From CSP1-4 sp963777975 (GTDB lineage Bacteria; Chloroflexota; Limnocylindria; Limnocylindrales; CSP1-4), in the NCBI GenBank assembly GCA_963777975.1, contig CAVZSO010000005.1, forward strand, positions 124,001 through 188,000: a stretch of 64,000 bases of DNA, given 5' to 3'. The position numbers and the translations under genes are program-made. How positions within the stretch are numbered: position 1 is the stretch's first letter; the number at the start of each line of letters is the position of its first letter. The notes below the pieces were generated by a model. The model had not been told where the DNA came from. It saw only the letters and a list, made by a program, of their open reading frames with translations, and did not search any database. Positions 1 to 9,582 of the stretch are shown one piece after another.

Positions 1-2
1 AG

Positions 3-965
3 AAGCCCTGGACGTTGGAGTCGCTCGGCGATGCCACGTACTGGAGCATCACCACCATCTTCGGACAGGGGGACGCGAGCTTCGCGACCTCGCCGGGCGG
101 CTGGCTGGTCAGCTGGCTGCTCATCCTCTTCGGGGTGGCGATCCTGGGGACGATCACCGGCGCTTTCGTGGCACTCGTCATCGACTTCTTGCTCAAGGAG
201 GGCCAGGGCATGGGCGCATCCGGATTCCACGGCCATATCGTGATCTGCGGCTGGAACGCGACCGCCCGCGACCTCGTCGACGAGCTGCAAACCGACGACT
301 ACCGGGCGAAGCTCGTCCTGATCCACCGAGCCGACCGGAACCCCGCCGGCAACGGCGTCTACTTCGTGAATGGCGACCCGACCGATGTCGCTGACCTCGA
401 GCGGGCTGGCATCCAGGACGCCGAAGCCGCCCTCATCTTCCCGGCCAGCCCGACCGACGAGGCCGACATGTACTCGATCCTGACCATCATGGCCATCGAG
501 TCGCTGGCGCCGGGGGTGCGCACGGTGGCCGAGGTCAACAACCCCCGACACGTCGAGCACTTTCGGCGTGCCCGTGTGGACGAGGTCCTGGTCACCTCCC
601 GCCTCGCCTCGCGGCTTCTCGCTCGTTCCGCGCTCTACCCCGGCCTGACCGGGCTCGTGTCCGACATCGTCTCGGGCGGCGAAGGCTCGGAGCTCTACCG
701 CGTCTACCTGCCGGACGAGTACGCCGGCCTGTCGGTCGACGAAGCGAGCGCGCGCCTGCGGGCCGAGCACCGGGCGACGTTGCTGGCCATCGGCCGGGGC
801 TCCCTGACCGTCGTGAACCCGGGCACCGATTTCCACATCGAGGCCGGTGACGAGGCGCTCGTGGTGGCCGAATCACTGGGCACGCTGGCACCCCTGAAGT
901 TCGTCAAGGCGACGGCGGCCCCGGCGGTAGAGGCCGACCTGACCCGTTCGGTGGCTTCGACATGA
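3..965 (+). CDS. TrkA-N domain ion channel (5' partial)
   Basis: C-terminal part of a membrane ion channel with a cytoplasmic nucleotide-binding regulatory half. The frame is open to the window edge, so the true start lies upstream; the TTG at 15 is only the first possible start inside the window. Visible parts: the end of a pore loop (ITTIFGQGDAS), one membrane helix (about residues 29-60), then an RCK/TrkA-N Rossmann fold beginning HIVICGWN and a TrkA-C-like tail. The filter region reads FGQGD where canonical potassium channels have TVGYGD, so ion selectivity should not be assumed. The last codons lie in the first unit of a 23-bp tandem repeat that runs past the stop. Confidence 0.8.
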   Translation, partial: KPWTLESLGDATYWSITTIFGQGDASFATSPGGWLVSWLLILFGVAILGTITGAFVALVIDFLLKEGQGMGASGFHGHIVICGWNATARDLVDELQTDDYRAKLVLIHRADRNPAGNGVYFVNGDPTDVADLERAGIQDAEAALIFPASPTDEADMYSILTIMAIESLAPGVRTVAEVNNPRHVEHFRRARVDEVLVTSRLASRLLARSALYPGLTGLVSDIVSGGEGSELYRVYLPDEYAGLSVDEASARLRAEHRATLLAIGRGSLTVVNPGTDFHIEAGDEALVVAESLGTLAPLKFVKATAAPAVEADLTRSVAST

Positions 966-1006
966 ACCGTTCGGTGGCTTCGACCTGACCCGTTCGGTGG
1001 CCTCCG
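938..1006. repeat. Three-unit 23-bp tandem repeat
   Basis: Three head-to-tail copies of a 23-bp unit containing CCGTTCGGTGGC occupy 938-960, 961-983 and 984-1006. The second copy differs from the first at two positions and the third diverges in its last five bases. The first copy encodes the C-terminal residues of the channel protein and the stop codon is inside the second copy. The unit length is not a multiple of three, so loss or gain of units would change the protein end. Confidence 0.85.
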
Positions 1007-1028
1007 GCCGAGGGGCCGTCGCGTCGAG

Positions 1029-2471
1029 CTAGACCGCCTTGACGGCGGAGATCAGCTCGGCCAGGCCGGCCTTGGCGTCGGCGAAGAACATGGCCGTCTT
1101 GGGGTTGACGTACAGCTCGTTGTCGATGCCGGCGTAGCCGCGGCCCATCGAGCGCTTGATGACGATGATGCTCCTGGCCTGGTCGACGTCCAGGATGGGC
1201 ATGCCCGAGACCGGCGTGCCGGGACGCCGGGCGGCCGGGTTGGTGACATCGTTGGCACCGATGACCAGGGCCACGTCACAGCGCGAGAACTCGGGGTTGA
1301 TCTCCTCCATCTCCTTGAGCTGCGGGTAGGGCACGTTGGCCTCGGCCAGCAGCACGTTCATGTGGCCGGGCATGCGCCCGGCGACGGGATGGATGGCGTA
1401 CTTGACGTCGACGCCGCGCGACTCGAGGAGCTCGGCCAGCTCCCGGACGCCATGCTGCGCCTGGGCGACGGCCAGGCCGTAGCCCGGCACGATGATCACG
1501 CTGCTGGCATAGGCCAGCTGGATGGCAGCATCGTCCGCCGACACGGAGCGGACCGAGCCGCCGGGTCCACCCGCGTCGGCCACGGTGCCCTCGCCACCGC
1601 CGAAGCCGCCGGCGATGATGTTCAGGATCGAGCGGTTCATGGCATCGGCCATGAGCTTGGTCAGGATGCCGCCCGAGGCACCGACCAGCGCGCCGGCGAT
1701 GATCAGGACCGGGTTGCCGATGACGAAGCCGGCCATCGCGGCGGCGGTGCCCGTGAAGGAGTTGAGCAGCGAGATCACGACCGGCATGTCGGCGCCGCCG
1801 ATGGGCAGGACCATGGTCACGCCGAAGAGCAACCCGGCCACGACCACGGCGGCCAGGATGGCCACGCTGGTCGGGGCGTCGATGGTCATCACGCCGGCCG
1901 AGCTGAGCACCAATGCGAGCAACCCGAGCACGGCCACGGCGGCCAGCAGGAAGGTCACCACGCGGCCGCCCGGGATGAGGATCGGCTTGCCCGAGATGAC
2001 GCCCTGCAGCTTGCCCGATGCGATCAGCGAGCCGGAGAACGTGATGCAGCCGATGACCGCGCCGAGGACCACGAAGATGGTCGTGGAGACGATCGCCTCC
2101 GGCGTGCCGACGATGCGCACGTAGTCGTCGATGGCGACCAGCGCCGCCGCGCCGCCGCCGACCGCGTTGAAGAGCGAGACCAGCTGCGGCATGGCCGTCA
2201 TCTGGATGTTCCGGGCCATCCACAGGCCGAGCCCGCCGCCGATGGCGAAGCCGACCACGATGATGACGATGGCGGTCGTGCTCAGCCCGCCCGGCCGGGT
2301 GACCAGGTAGGGAATGGTCACCAGGACGGCGAGGGTCATGCCGCCGGCCGACAGTCGGTTGCCGGATCGCGCCGTGGCCGGCGAGTTCATCTGGTGCAGC
2401 CCGAGCACGAAGCAGGCGGCGCCGGCCAGCCAGGACAGGAAGACGAAGGTGTAGATCCACTCCTGGGACAT
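1029..2471 (-). CDS. pntB: NAD(P) transhydrogenase subunit beta
   Basis: Beta subunit (480 aa) of proton-translocating transhydrogenase, which uses the proton gradient to move hydride from NADH to NADP+. The N-terminal two thirds is a string of hydrophobic helices (membrane domain II). The C-terminal third is the soluble NADP(H)-binding domain III, with GYGLAVAQAQ and GANDVTNPAA as hallmark motifs. Start chosen at the ATG whose first base is 2471, because it overlaps the TGA of pntAB (ATGA) and gives the usual beta length; the frame stays open further upstream but that part is not conserved. Last gene of a pntAA-pntAB-pntB operon. Confidence 0.95.
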   Translation of the reverse strand: MSQEWIYTFVFLSWLAGAACFVLGLHQMNSPATARSGNRLSAGGMTLAVLVTIPYLVTRPGGLSTTAIVIIVVGFAIGGGLGLWMARNIQMTAMPQLVSLFNAVGGGAAALVAIDDYVRIVGTPEAIVSTTIFVVLGAVIGCITFSGSLIASGKLQGVISGKPILIPGGRVVTFLLAAVAVLGLLALVLSSAGVMTIDAPTSVAILAAVVVAGLLFGVTMVLPIGGADMPVVISLLNSFTGTAAAMAGFVIGNPVLIIAGALVGASGGILTKLMADAMNRSILNIIAGGFGGGEGTVADAGGPGGSVRSVSADDAAIQLAYASSVIIVPGYGLAVAQAQHGVRELAELLESRGVDVKYAIHPVAGRMPGHMNVLLAEANVPYPQLKEMEEINPEFSRCDVALVIGANDVTNPAARRPGTPVSGMPILDVDQARSIIVIKRSMGRGYAGIDNELYVNPKTAMFFADAKAGLAELISAVKAV

Positions 2472-2785
2472 CACTCGCCCTCGGTCGGCTTGGTCGGGGC
2501 GACCGGCTTCTTGCGGAACATCTGGAGCATGCGATCGGTGACGACGTAGCCACCGACGACGTTCATGGCCCCGAAGACGACGGCGATGAACGCCAGGCCA
2601 TAGGAGACGGGGTTGTCTGCCTCGGCCGCGATGAGCATGGCGCCGACGAGGACGATGCCGTGGATCGAGTTGGCGCCCGACATCAGCGGCGTGTGCAGCG
2701 TGGCGGGGACCTTGCTGATGACCTCGAAGCCGACCAGGATGGCCAGCACGAAGATGGCCAGCGCGTTGAGCAGCTCGGGGCTCAT
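2471..2785 (-). CDS. pntAB: NAD(P) transhydrogenase subunit alpha part 2
   Basis: Small 104-aa membrane subunit holding the first membrane helices of transhydrogenase domain II. Three hydrophobic segments are visible (NALAIFVLAILVGFEVI, SIHGIVLVGAMLIAA, YGLAFIAVVFGAMNVVGGY). A separate alpha-2 subunit is typical of the three-subunit (Rhodospirillum-type) enzyme. Both ends use 4-bp ATGA overlaps, with pntAA upstream and pntB downstream, which indicates translational coupling. Confidence 0.93.
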   Translation of the reverse strand: MSPELLNALAIFVLAILVGFEVISKVPATLHTPLMSGANSIHGIVLVGAMLIAAEADNPVSYGLAFIAVVFGAMNVVGGYVVTDRMLQMFRKKPVAPTKPTEGE

Positions 2786-3943
2786 GCGGCACCTCCGGCG
2801 GCGGGCGCCGGCTCGAGGAGCTTGCGCGTGGCTTCCTGGACGACGGCGCCGCCGGTGGCGATGACCGTGGCGGCCGTGATCTCGTCGCTCATGTCGAGCG
2901 GCAGGGCGCCGTCCTTGACCAGGTGGCGCACCAGCTCGTAGACGTTCCGGGCGTAGAACGCGGACGACACCGGCGGGCATCGATGCCGGCAGGTTGTCCG
3001 GCGCGATGATCGTGACGCCGTTGTCGGTCACGGTCGTCTCGCCGGCCCGCGACAGCTCGACGTTGCCGCCCAGCGCGCTGGCCGCCATGTCCACGATGAT
3101 GGAGCCGCTCTTCATCGCCCGCACCGCATCGGCGGTGACCAGCAGCGGCGGCCGGCGGCCGGGCACCTGTGCCGTCGTGATGACCACGTCCATGGTCGCG
3201 ATGTGGCCGTTCAGCTCGTCCTGCTGCGCCTTCTGCTCCTCGGCCGTCAGCGCGCGGGCATAGCCGCCCTCGCCGGTCGCGTCGACGGCCGACTTGAGGA
3301 CGATGAAGCCGGCGCCGAGCGACTCGGCCTGCTCCTTCGTCTCCTTGCGCACGTCGTAGGCCTTGACGATGGCACCCAGGCGGCGGGCGGTGCCGATGGC
3401 CTGCAGCCCCGCCACGCCGATGCCCAGGATGAGCACGTTGGCGGGCTTGGCCGTGCCGGCCGCCGTGGTCAGCAGGGGGAAGTAGCGGCCGTAGGCGGCG
3501 GCCGCGATGAGGACCGCCTTGTAGCCGCCGACGTTGGCCTGCGAGCTGAGCGCGTCCATCGTCTGCGCCGAGCTGAGCGTGCGTGGCAGGGCGTCGAGGC
3601 TGATGGCGGTCACCTTGCGATCGGCCAGCGTCTTGGCCGTGGCCGGATCGATGAGCGGCGTCAGCAGGCCGACGACCGCCTGCCCCGGCCGCAGGCTGGC
3701 GATCTCGTCGGCGTCCGGCTTGGCGACGCGCAGCACGATGTCGGCCTGGGCGTAGAGGGCCTCGGTCGAGACGACGGTCGCGCCGGCCTCGGCATAGGCG
3801 CTGTCGGGGATCAGCGCACCGGCGCCCGCGCCCGCCTCGACGAGCACCTCCAGGCCGGCCGCCTGGTACTTCCCGACGAGCTCGGGCACGAGGGCCACGC
3901 GACGCTCGGAGGGCGCGCGCTCTCGGACGACTCCAACCTTCAT
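2782..3943 (-). CDS. pntAA: NAD(P) transhydrogenase subunit alpha part 1 (one frameshift)
   Basis: Soluble NAD(H)-binding domain I subunit, about 387 aa, related to alanine dehydrogenase. It starts MKVGVVRERAPSERRVALVP and contains the Rossmann motif LGIGVAGLQAIGTARRLGA. One frameshift lies near 2972: the frame ends APDNLPASMPA and the protein resumes as VSSAFYARNVYELVRHL after removing one G, ending at the TGA that overlaps the pntAB start. The break would destroy the helix leading to domain II. Since pntAB and pntB are intact, a sequence error is more likely than gene loss. Confidence 0.9.
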
Positions 3944-4184
3944 GCGGGGAACCCTTGTCGTACGTGGTCGATATCGCCGGTAAGGATAGCGGGTCAGGCT
4001 GCCCGCGACGGGCCGTCCGGAGGGCGGGCGAGAGCTCTCTCGGGCCGGGCCGCGAGCGGCGTTCCGACGACCCGGGAGCGAGGGCTCCCATCACTGACGT
4101 CGACCATGACGCGTCACATGGCATGCACGACCTGAGCCGATGGTCCCAGGGTCCGCATCACGGAGGCACGGCTAGACTCCAGCC

Positions 4185-4825
4185 ATGAAGCGAGTCTCCG
4201 CCGCGCTGCTCGTCCTGGTCCTTGCCGCGTGCACGGCCACGACCTCCCCATCACCCTCCGGCCCGCTCGGCCCGACGACCTCCGTGCCCACGACCGCTCC
4301 CACGACGAAGCCGACGGCGACCGCCACCGAAGCGCCGACGGCAGCCTCCGCCGCACCGTGGCCGCCCGAACCGACCTCCGACCTGGGCGACTTCGTCTGC
4401 ACGCTATCCCTACGCCGTCGACGGCAACGCCGGTCGGGCCCAGATCGACGACGTTCGCGTCGGCAGCCACTCGGGCTACGACCGGATCGTCTTCCAGTTC
4501 GAGAAGGGCATCCCGGCGCTGGACGTCAAGGTCGGCAAGCCGCCCTTCACCCACGACCCGAGCGGCCTGCCGATGCCGGTCGCCGGCAAGGACTTCCTCG
4601 TCTTCCTCCTCCGGGGCGGCACGGCCTGGGCCCGTCCGGACGCGTGACCTATGACGGCCCGACGGACTTCACGCCGGGCTACCCGATCCCTCGTCCAGTT
4701 CAGTCCAGGCCGGCGACTTCGAGGCCCAGAGCGAGTGGGTCGCCGGCCTCACCGGCCCCGCCTGCATCCGCGTCTTCACGCTGACCGACCCGACCGCCTG
4801 GTCGTCGACCTCGCCGCCAAGGTAG
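4185..4825 (+). CDS. AMIN-like domain lipoprotein (several frameshifts)
   Basis: Secreted lipoprotein of about 210 aa. The signal peptide ends in the lipobox LVLAAC, followed by a Thr/Pro/Ser-rich linker, then a beta-rich domain with YPYAVDGNAGRAQI, GYDRIVFQFE, VTYDGPTDFTPGYP and RLVVDLAAK, the pattern of AMIN-like envelope proteins. The domain is spread over all three forward frames. Extra bases near 4410, 4690, 4706 and 4822 and missing bases near 4635 and 4790 restore one protein ending at the TAG at 4823. Function is unknown; members of this family are generally cell-surface proteins. Confidence 0.65.
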
Positions 4826-4866
4826 GTCAGGCCAGCTCCGCTGGCGGCGGTCCGTACACTCCGGCC

Positions 4867-6369
4867 ATGGCCCATCCCCAGTTCGAGGCGGTCAACCTCA
4901 TCAGTGACCCGATCCACGGGTACATCGAGCTGACCAAGCGGCTCAGCCCGGAGCAGAGCGCACGCGCAGGACTGCCACCCGAGGAGCGCGCCGAGGCCGA
5001 CCTGCTCGACACGCCGTGGGTCCAGCGACTGCGTCGCATCAGCCAGCTGCAGAGCGCGCGGTGGGTCTTCCCGACCGCGGAGCACAGCCGTTTCACGCAT
5101 GGCCTGGGGGTCATGCACGAAGGCGGGCTCTGGGCGCGGGCCCTGTATCCGACGCTGCGCGAGGTGCTGCTCGCCGACACGCTGGCCGAGGGGGATGCCT
5201 CGGAAGATCCCATCCCGTCGGAGGCGCTGGTGGTCGAGACCGTCCGTGTCGCTGGCCTGCTGCACGATGTCGGCCACGGACCGTTCGCGCACTACTTCGA
5301 CGAGCACGTCTTGTCGGCCTTCGCGGCGCCGGCGCACCCGAGTCGTGACCCGGCCAAGCGGCTGTCGCACGAGGATCTGGGCCAGGCCATCGTCGAGCGC
5401 GAGCTGGCGCCGATCATCGCCGGCCTGCGGCGCGCGCCAGCGCTGGAGGCTGAGCGCGCCGCCTTCGCCGATGGCGAGGCCATCGAACCGCGCTGGATCA
5501 GCTTCCTGATGTCCAAGCCGCCACTGGCCGATCCGACGATGCCGCTCTGGGTCCGCCGATTGCAGCCCCTTTTCAGCGGCATCTTCACGGTCGACAACCT
5601 CGACTACGTGCGACGCGACGCGTACATGACGGGCGTCTCGACGGGACCGGTCGATGCCGATCGGCTGCGCCGCTACGCCTTCATGAGCCCTCGCGGCCTG
5701 GCGCTCTACGAGCCCGGCCTGGGCGCGCTCGAGCAGTTCCTGATGTCCCGGCTGTTCATGTACAACACGGTCTACTTCCATCGGACCGTGCGGGCCATCG
5801 ACCTCGACCTCGAGGAGGTCTTCGCCCCCAGCATCCGGGCCATCCACGGCGAGGGCAACCCGCTCGACGACCTGGGCGCCTACGTGGCCCTCGAGGAATA
5901 CGCGCTCCTCCACCAGGCGTCCCTGTGGGCGGCGGGAGCCTCGCTCGACCCCTCCCCGTCCGCGGGCTCGGGACGCGTCACGCCAGATGTCGGCCGGCTG
6001 TGGCGCGGCATCCTGTTGCGAAACCCGAGCTGGCACGCCGTAGCCGAGGTGCGCCGCGATTCCCGGTTCGGCGGCACCCGCGAGGACGCCGAGGTCGAGT
6101 TGCGCGCTGCGCTGCAGGTCTACCTCGATGGAGCAGCCTCGGCCGCCGGAGACCCGACCGCGCGAGACGCGACCGCGCCCGTCATTCGCATCGACCTGGC
6201 CGAGGCCGACGGGCGGCCGCAGAACCCACTCCACGCCCACGGCAGCCTGATCATCGCGCGACGCGACGGCACGCTCGATGCGACGCTCCTCGACGACCTG
6301 CTGCAGCGACTGCCCGCGGTCGTCGTGACCGGTCGCGCCTACGTCCGCAACTCGCCGACCACCGCCTGA
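4867..6369 (+). CDS. HD-domain phosphohydrolase (COG1078/dGTPase-like)
   Basis: 500-aa metal-dependent phosphohydrolase of the HD superfamily. The metal ligands are visible: HSRFTHGLGVMH near residues 73-84, the HD pair in LLHDVGHGPFAHYFDEH near 131-147, and a downstream Asp in YVRRDAYMTG near 247. The opening DPIHGYIELT is typical of the COG1078 branch, relatives of SAMHD1 and dGTPases. ATG at 4867 is chosen because conservation begins there; the reading frame runs in from the lipoprotein only because of that gene's frameshifts. Substrate is not predictable. No break in the gene. Confidence 0.88.
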   Translation: MAHPQFEAVNLISDPIHGYIELTKRLSPEQSARAGLPPEERAEADLLDTPWVQRLRRISQLQSARWVFPTAEHSRFTHGLGVMHEGGLWARALYPTLREVLLADTLAEGDASEDPIPSEALVVETVRVAGLLHDVGHGPFAHYFDEHVLSAFAAPAHPSRDPAKRLSHEDLGQAIVERELAPIIAGLRRAPALEAERAAFADGEAIEPRWISFLMSKPPLADPTMPLWVRRLQPLFSGIFTVDNLDYVRRDAYMTGVSTGPVDADRLRRYAFMSPRGLALYEPGLGALEQFLMSRLFMYNTVYFHRTVRAIDLDLEEVFAPSIRAIHGEGNPLDDLGAYVALEEYALLHQASLWAAGASLDPSPSAGSGRVTPDVGRLWRGILLRNPSWHAVAEVRRDSRFGGTREDAEVELRAALQVYLDGAASAAGDPTARDATAPVIRIDLAEADGRPQNPLHAHGSLIIARRDGTLDATLLDDLLQRLPAVVVTGRAYVRNSPTTA

Positions 6370-6404
6370 TCGCTCCGAGCCACCGCGAAGCGTAGAGTCG
6401 AGGC

Positions 6405-7169
6405 ATGGCCAACGCCGCCCGTGCCTTCGTCCTTCGGCACACGCGCCTCCGTCCCGTGCCGGGGCTCGACAACGTTCGACTCCACCTTGCCGACGACGTG
6501 CTGGCGCTCTGGCGGGCGGTCCAGATGGAGACCGCCGATGCCGACGCCGCGCTGCCCTACTGGGCGTTCGCCTGGTCGGGTGGCCTGGCTATCGGGCGCT
6601 ACCTCCAGGAGCGGCCGGACGCCGTGGCCGGCCGGCGGATCCTCGACCTGGCATCGGGCTCGGGGCTGTGCGGCATCGCCGCGATGCAGGCGGGGGCGTC
6701 GGCCGTGACGGCCGTCGACATCGATCCCTTTGCGGCCGCGAGCATCGAGCTCAACGCCCGTGCCAACGCCTGCCGGATGTCGGTCATCCGCCGCGACGTG
6801 CTCGACGAGGACCCGCCTGACGTCGATGTCATCCTGGCCGGCGATTGCTGGTACGAGGCCGGCCTCGCCGAGCGCGTCCTGCCCTGGCTCCGTCGAGCGC
6901 AGGCGCTCGGCATCGACGTCGTCACCGGCGACCCAGGTCGTCGCTACCTGCCGACGGAGGCACTGGTCGAGCTTGCCGCCTACGAGGTCCGCACGACGAC
7001 CGAGCTCGAGGACCTCGACCGGAAGCACGGCCGCGTCTACGCCCTGCGACCGGCCATGGAGCCCGACTTGCCGCTTGCCCGGACGCGCAGGCTAGGCTCG
7101 CGGGCACATCATGACGATCCCTACCGGCGCCATCGACGTCCCCCGACGCGTCGCCCGAGATCCGCCTGA
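6405..7169 (+). CDS. Class I SAM-dependent methyltransferase
   Basis: Rossmann-type methyltransferase resembling the protein-lysine/ETFB methyltransferase group. Motif I is LDLASGSGLCGIAA (near residue 80), the acidic end of strand 2 is AVDIDPFA, and the post-motif DVILAGDCWYE matches the group's D-x-x-Y site. N-terminal PYWAFAWSGG is also typical. The observed stop at 7169 overlaps the following ABC gene by 59 bp; conservation ends near YALRP, and removing one C near 7092 would give a stop at 7095, which is probably the real end. Substrate unknown. Confidence 0.75.
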   Translation: MANAARAFVLRHTRLRPVPGLDNVRLHLADDVLALWRAVQMETADADAALPYWAFAWSGGLAIGRYLQERPDAVAGRRILDLASGSGLCGIAAMQAGASAVTAVDIDPFAAASIELNARANACRMSVIRRDVLDEDPPDVDVILAGDCWYEAGLAERVLPWLRRAQALGIDVVTGDPGRRYLPTEALVELAAYEVRTTTELEDLDRKHGRVYALRPAMEPDLPLARTRRLGSRAHHDDPYRRHRRPPTRRPRSA

Positions 7170-8249
7170 CCGCGCTCACCAAGCGGTTCCAGGATGTCGT
7201 CGCCGTCGACGCCATCTCGCTGACCATCGAGAGTGGTGAGTTCTTCTCGTTGCTCGGTCCCTCGGGCTGCGGCAAGACCACCACGCTGCGCATGATCGGT
7301 GGCTTCGAGCAGCCGACGGCGGGCATCGTCGAGCTGCGCGGCCACGACGTGACGACCGATCCGCCGGACAAGCGGCCGATCAACATGGTCTTCCAGAACT
7401 ACGCGCTGTTCCCGCACCTCGATGTCGGTGAGAACGTCGCGTTCGGGCTCAAGCGCAAGCACGTGGCCAGCGACGAGATCACGCGGCGGACGGGCGAGGT
7501 GCTCGAGCTGGTCCACCTGGCGGGCTACGAGCGGCGCAAGCCGAATCAGCTCTCTGGCGGTCAGCAGCAACGGGTCGCCCTGGCGCGGGCGCTCGTCAAT
7601 CGACCCAACGTGCTGCTTCTCGACGAGCCGCTCGGTGCCCTCGACCTGAAGCTCCGAAAGCGCGCTCCAGGTGGAGCTCAAACGCATCCAGCAGGAAGTC
7701 GGCATCACCTTCGTCTACGTGACCCACGACCAGGAGGAGGCGCTCACGATGAGCGACCGGATCGCGGTCATGAACCGCGGCCGGGTCGAGCAGCTCGGCA
7801 CGCCAGAGGAACTCTACGACCGGCCCACGACGCGTTTCGTGGCCGACTTCATCGGTACGACGAACCTGCTCCACGGCACCGTCGAGTCGCTCGAGGACGG
7901 CTTCGCCCTGGTGCGCCTGCGATTCGGGCGATCGTTGCCGATCGGCCGGCAGGGGCGGGTCGAGCGGCCAGGAGGTCGACAGTCAGCGTCCGGCCCGAGG
8001 CCATCGTGATCCGGCTGACCACGGCTGCCGAGGAGCGAACCGCGCGTTGTCGGCTACCATCCAGCAGTCGCTTACCTGGGCTCGGCCGTCCAGTACATCG
8101 TCCGCACGACGGGAGGCGTCGCGCTGACGGTCCTGACGGCCAAGAACGCGGAGCGGCTGACGGCCGAACAGGCGGTCCTGCTGGACTGGCCGCCGGACGA
8201 AGCGCTCGTGCTGGGGGATCGACCGGTCGAGCTGGAGGAGACGGGATGA
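7111..8249 (+). CDS. potA: Polyamine-type ABC transporter ATPase (several frameshifts)
   Basis: ATP-binding subunit of a spermidine/putrescine-family importer, about 375 aa. In order: Walker A GPSGCGKTTT (about 7255), Q-loop VFQNYALFPH, signature LSGGQQQRVALARAL, Walker B LLLDEPLGALD, H-loop YVTHDQEEAL, then a C-terminal TOBE domain ending AEQAVLLDWPPDEALVL. Extra bases near 7141 (in a C run), 7662, 7931, 7978 and 8042 split it into three frames. The ATG at 7111 is the likely start. It is followed by a binding protein and two permeases in the same direction. Substrate could be a polyamine or another small cation. Confidence 0.85.
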
Positions 8250-8289
8250 CGAGGAAGGCATGGCCTCGCCCGGGCCAGGAGGAGACAGC

Positions 8290-9533
8290 ATGACCCACCC
8301 ATACGATGGCTCGTCCATCGACCTCGAACGAGAGCTCGTCCGCTACCTCGCGGAGCGCAAGGTCACGCGCCGGGAGCTGCTCCAGCGCATCGGCGCCGTC
8401 GGAGCCACGGCCGCCCTGGCGCCGGTCATCGCTGCCTGCACGGGCAGCGGGGCGAGCATCAGTCCATCGGCCGCAGCCGTCCGTCGTCAGGCGCATCGCC
8501 ACGACGGCGCCGTCTCGCGGCCGACCGCGTCGGCCGAACCGACACCGGTCCCGTCGCCCGAGAGCGATCTGCTCATCTACAACTACGCCGACTACCTCGA
8601 CCCGACGATCGTCACGGACTTCGAGAAGAAGTACGGCATCAAGGTCGACCATCACCTTCTTCGACTCGTACGACGTCATGTATCCCAAGGGTCCAGGCCG
8701 GCAACAGCGGCTTCGACATGACCTTCCCGACGGACACGGACATCCCTGGGCTCGTCGCACAGGGCGCGATCTTGCCGCTCGACCAGACGCTCATCCCCAA
8801 CGTCGTCAACCTGGCGGCCGAGTGGGCGGACGCCGACCTACGACCCCGGACCACAAGCACTCGATGCCCTACATGTGGTGGACGACCGGCTTCGCCTACG
8901 ACACCAAGCAGGATCAAAGAGCGACCTGACGAGCTGGGCATGCGCTCTGGGACCCGCGCTTCAACGACCACATCATGGTGCTCGACGACCAGCGCGAGGC
9001 GTTCGCGGCCGCCCTCATCCGCCACGGCAAGAACATCAATACCGTCGACGATGCCGAGCTCGACGCCGCCCTCGCGTTGCTCAAGGAGCAGCGAGCCGCT
9101 CGCTGCGGCAAGTACAGCGGCGACCCCATCGGCGACTTCAAGTCGAAGCGGCATCTGGGTCGGCCACGACTGGAGCGGCGACGTCTGCACGATCCAGGAG
9201 ACGCGGCCGTCCGTCAAGTACGTACTGCCCGAGGAGGGTGGCGTACGCGGGTCGGATGCCGCCGTCATCCTGCAGGGGGCGCAGCACCCGGTCGCCGCCA
9301 ACCTCTTCATCAACCACCTGCTCGACGCCCAGGTCAGCGCCGCGAACACCAACGCGATCTACTACATGGGCCCGAACGCCGCGGCCAAGGAGTTCATCCT
9401 GCCCGAGCTCCTCGCCGACCCGTCCGTCAACCCCGACCAGGCCATCATCGACAAGCTCCAGGAGCTGCTCGACCCGGGCGCCGACCTGGAGAAGTACAGC
9501 AAACGCTGGACCGAGCTGCGGGCTGGCGGCTGA
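8290..9533 (+). CDS. potD: Polyamine-type ABC transporter substrate-binding protein (many frameshifts)
   Basis: Extracytoplasmic solute-binding protein of the PotD/PotF family. The N terminus has a twin-arginine-like stretch (TRRELLQRIGAVGATAALAP) running into a lipobox (VIAAC), so export is through Tat or Sec with lipid anchoring. Rebuilt segments include LLIYNYADYLDPTIV, TFFDSYDVMYPK, MPYMWWTTGFAYDT, WVGHDWSGDV and AIYYMGPNAAAKEFI, in family order. At least seven single-base insertions between about 8650 and 9165 break the frame. The last part from about 9165 to the stop is clean. Confidence 0.82.
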
Positions 9534-9582
9534 CCGAAACCTGAGCGGGCGCCCGGGACGCGACCGACGCCCGGCTCAGCTG

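Noticed and set aside
1362..2549. Long open frame (395 codons) on the plus strand opposite pntB
   Set aside because: Translates to a Gly/Arg/Asp/His-rich low-information protein; it is the antisense shadow of a strongly conserved gene, as are similar long frames opposite the HD, CoA-synthetase and GlcD-like genes.
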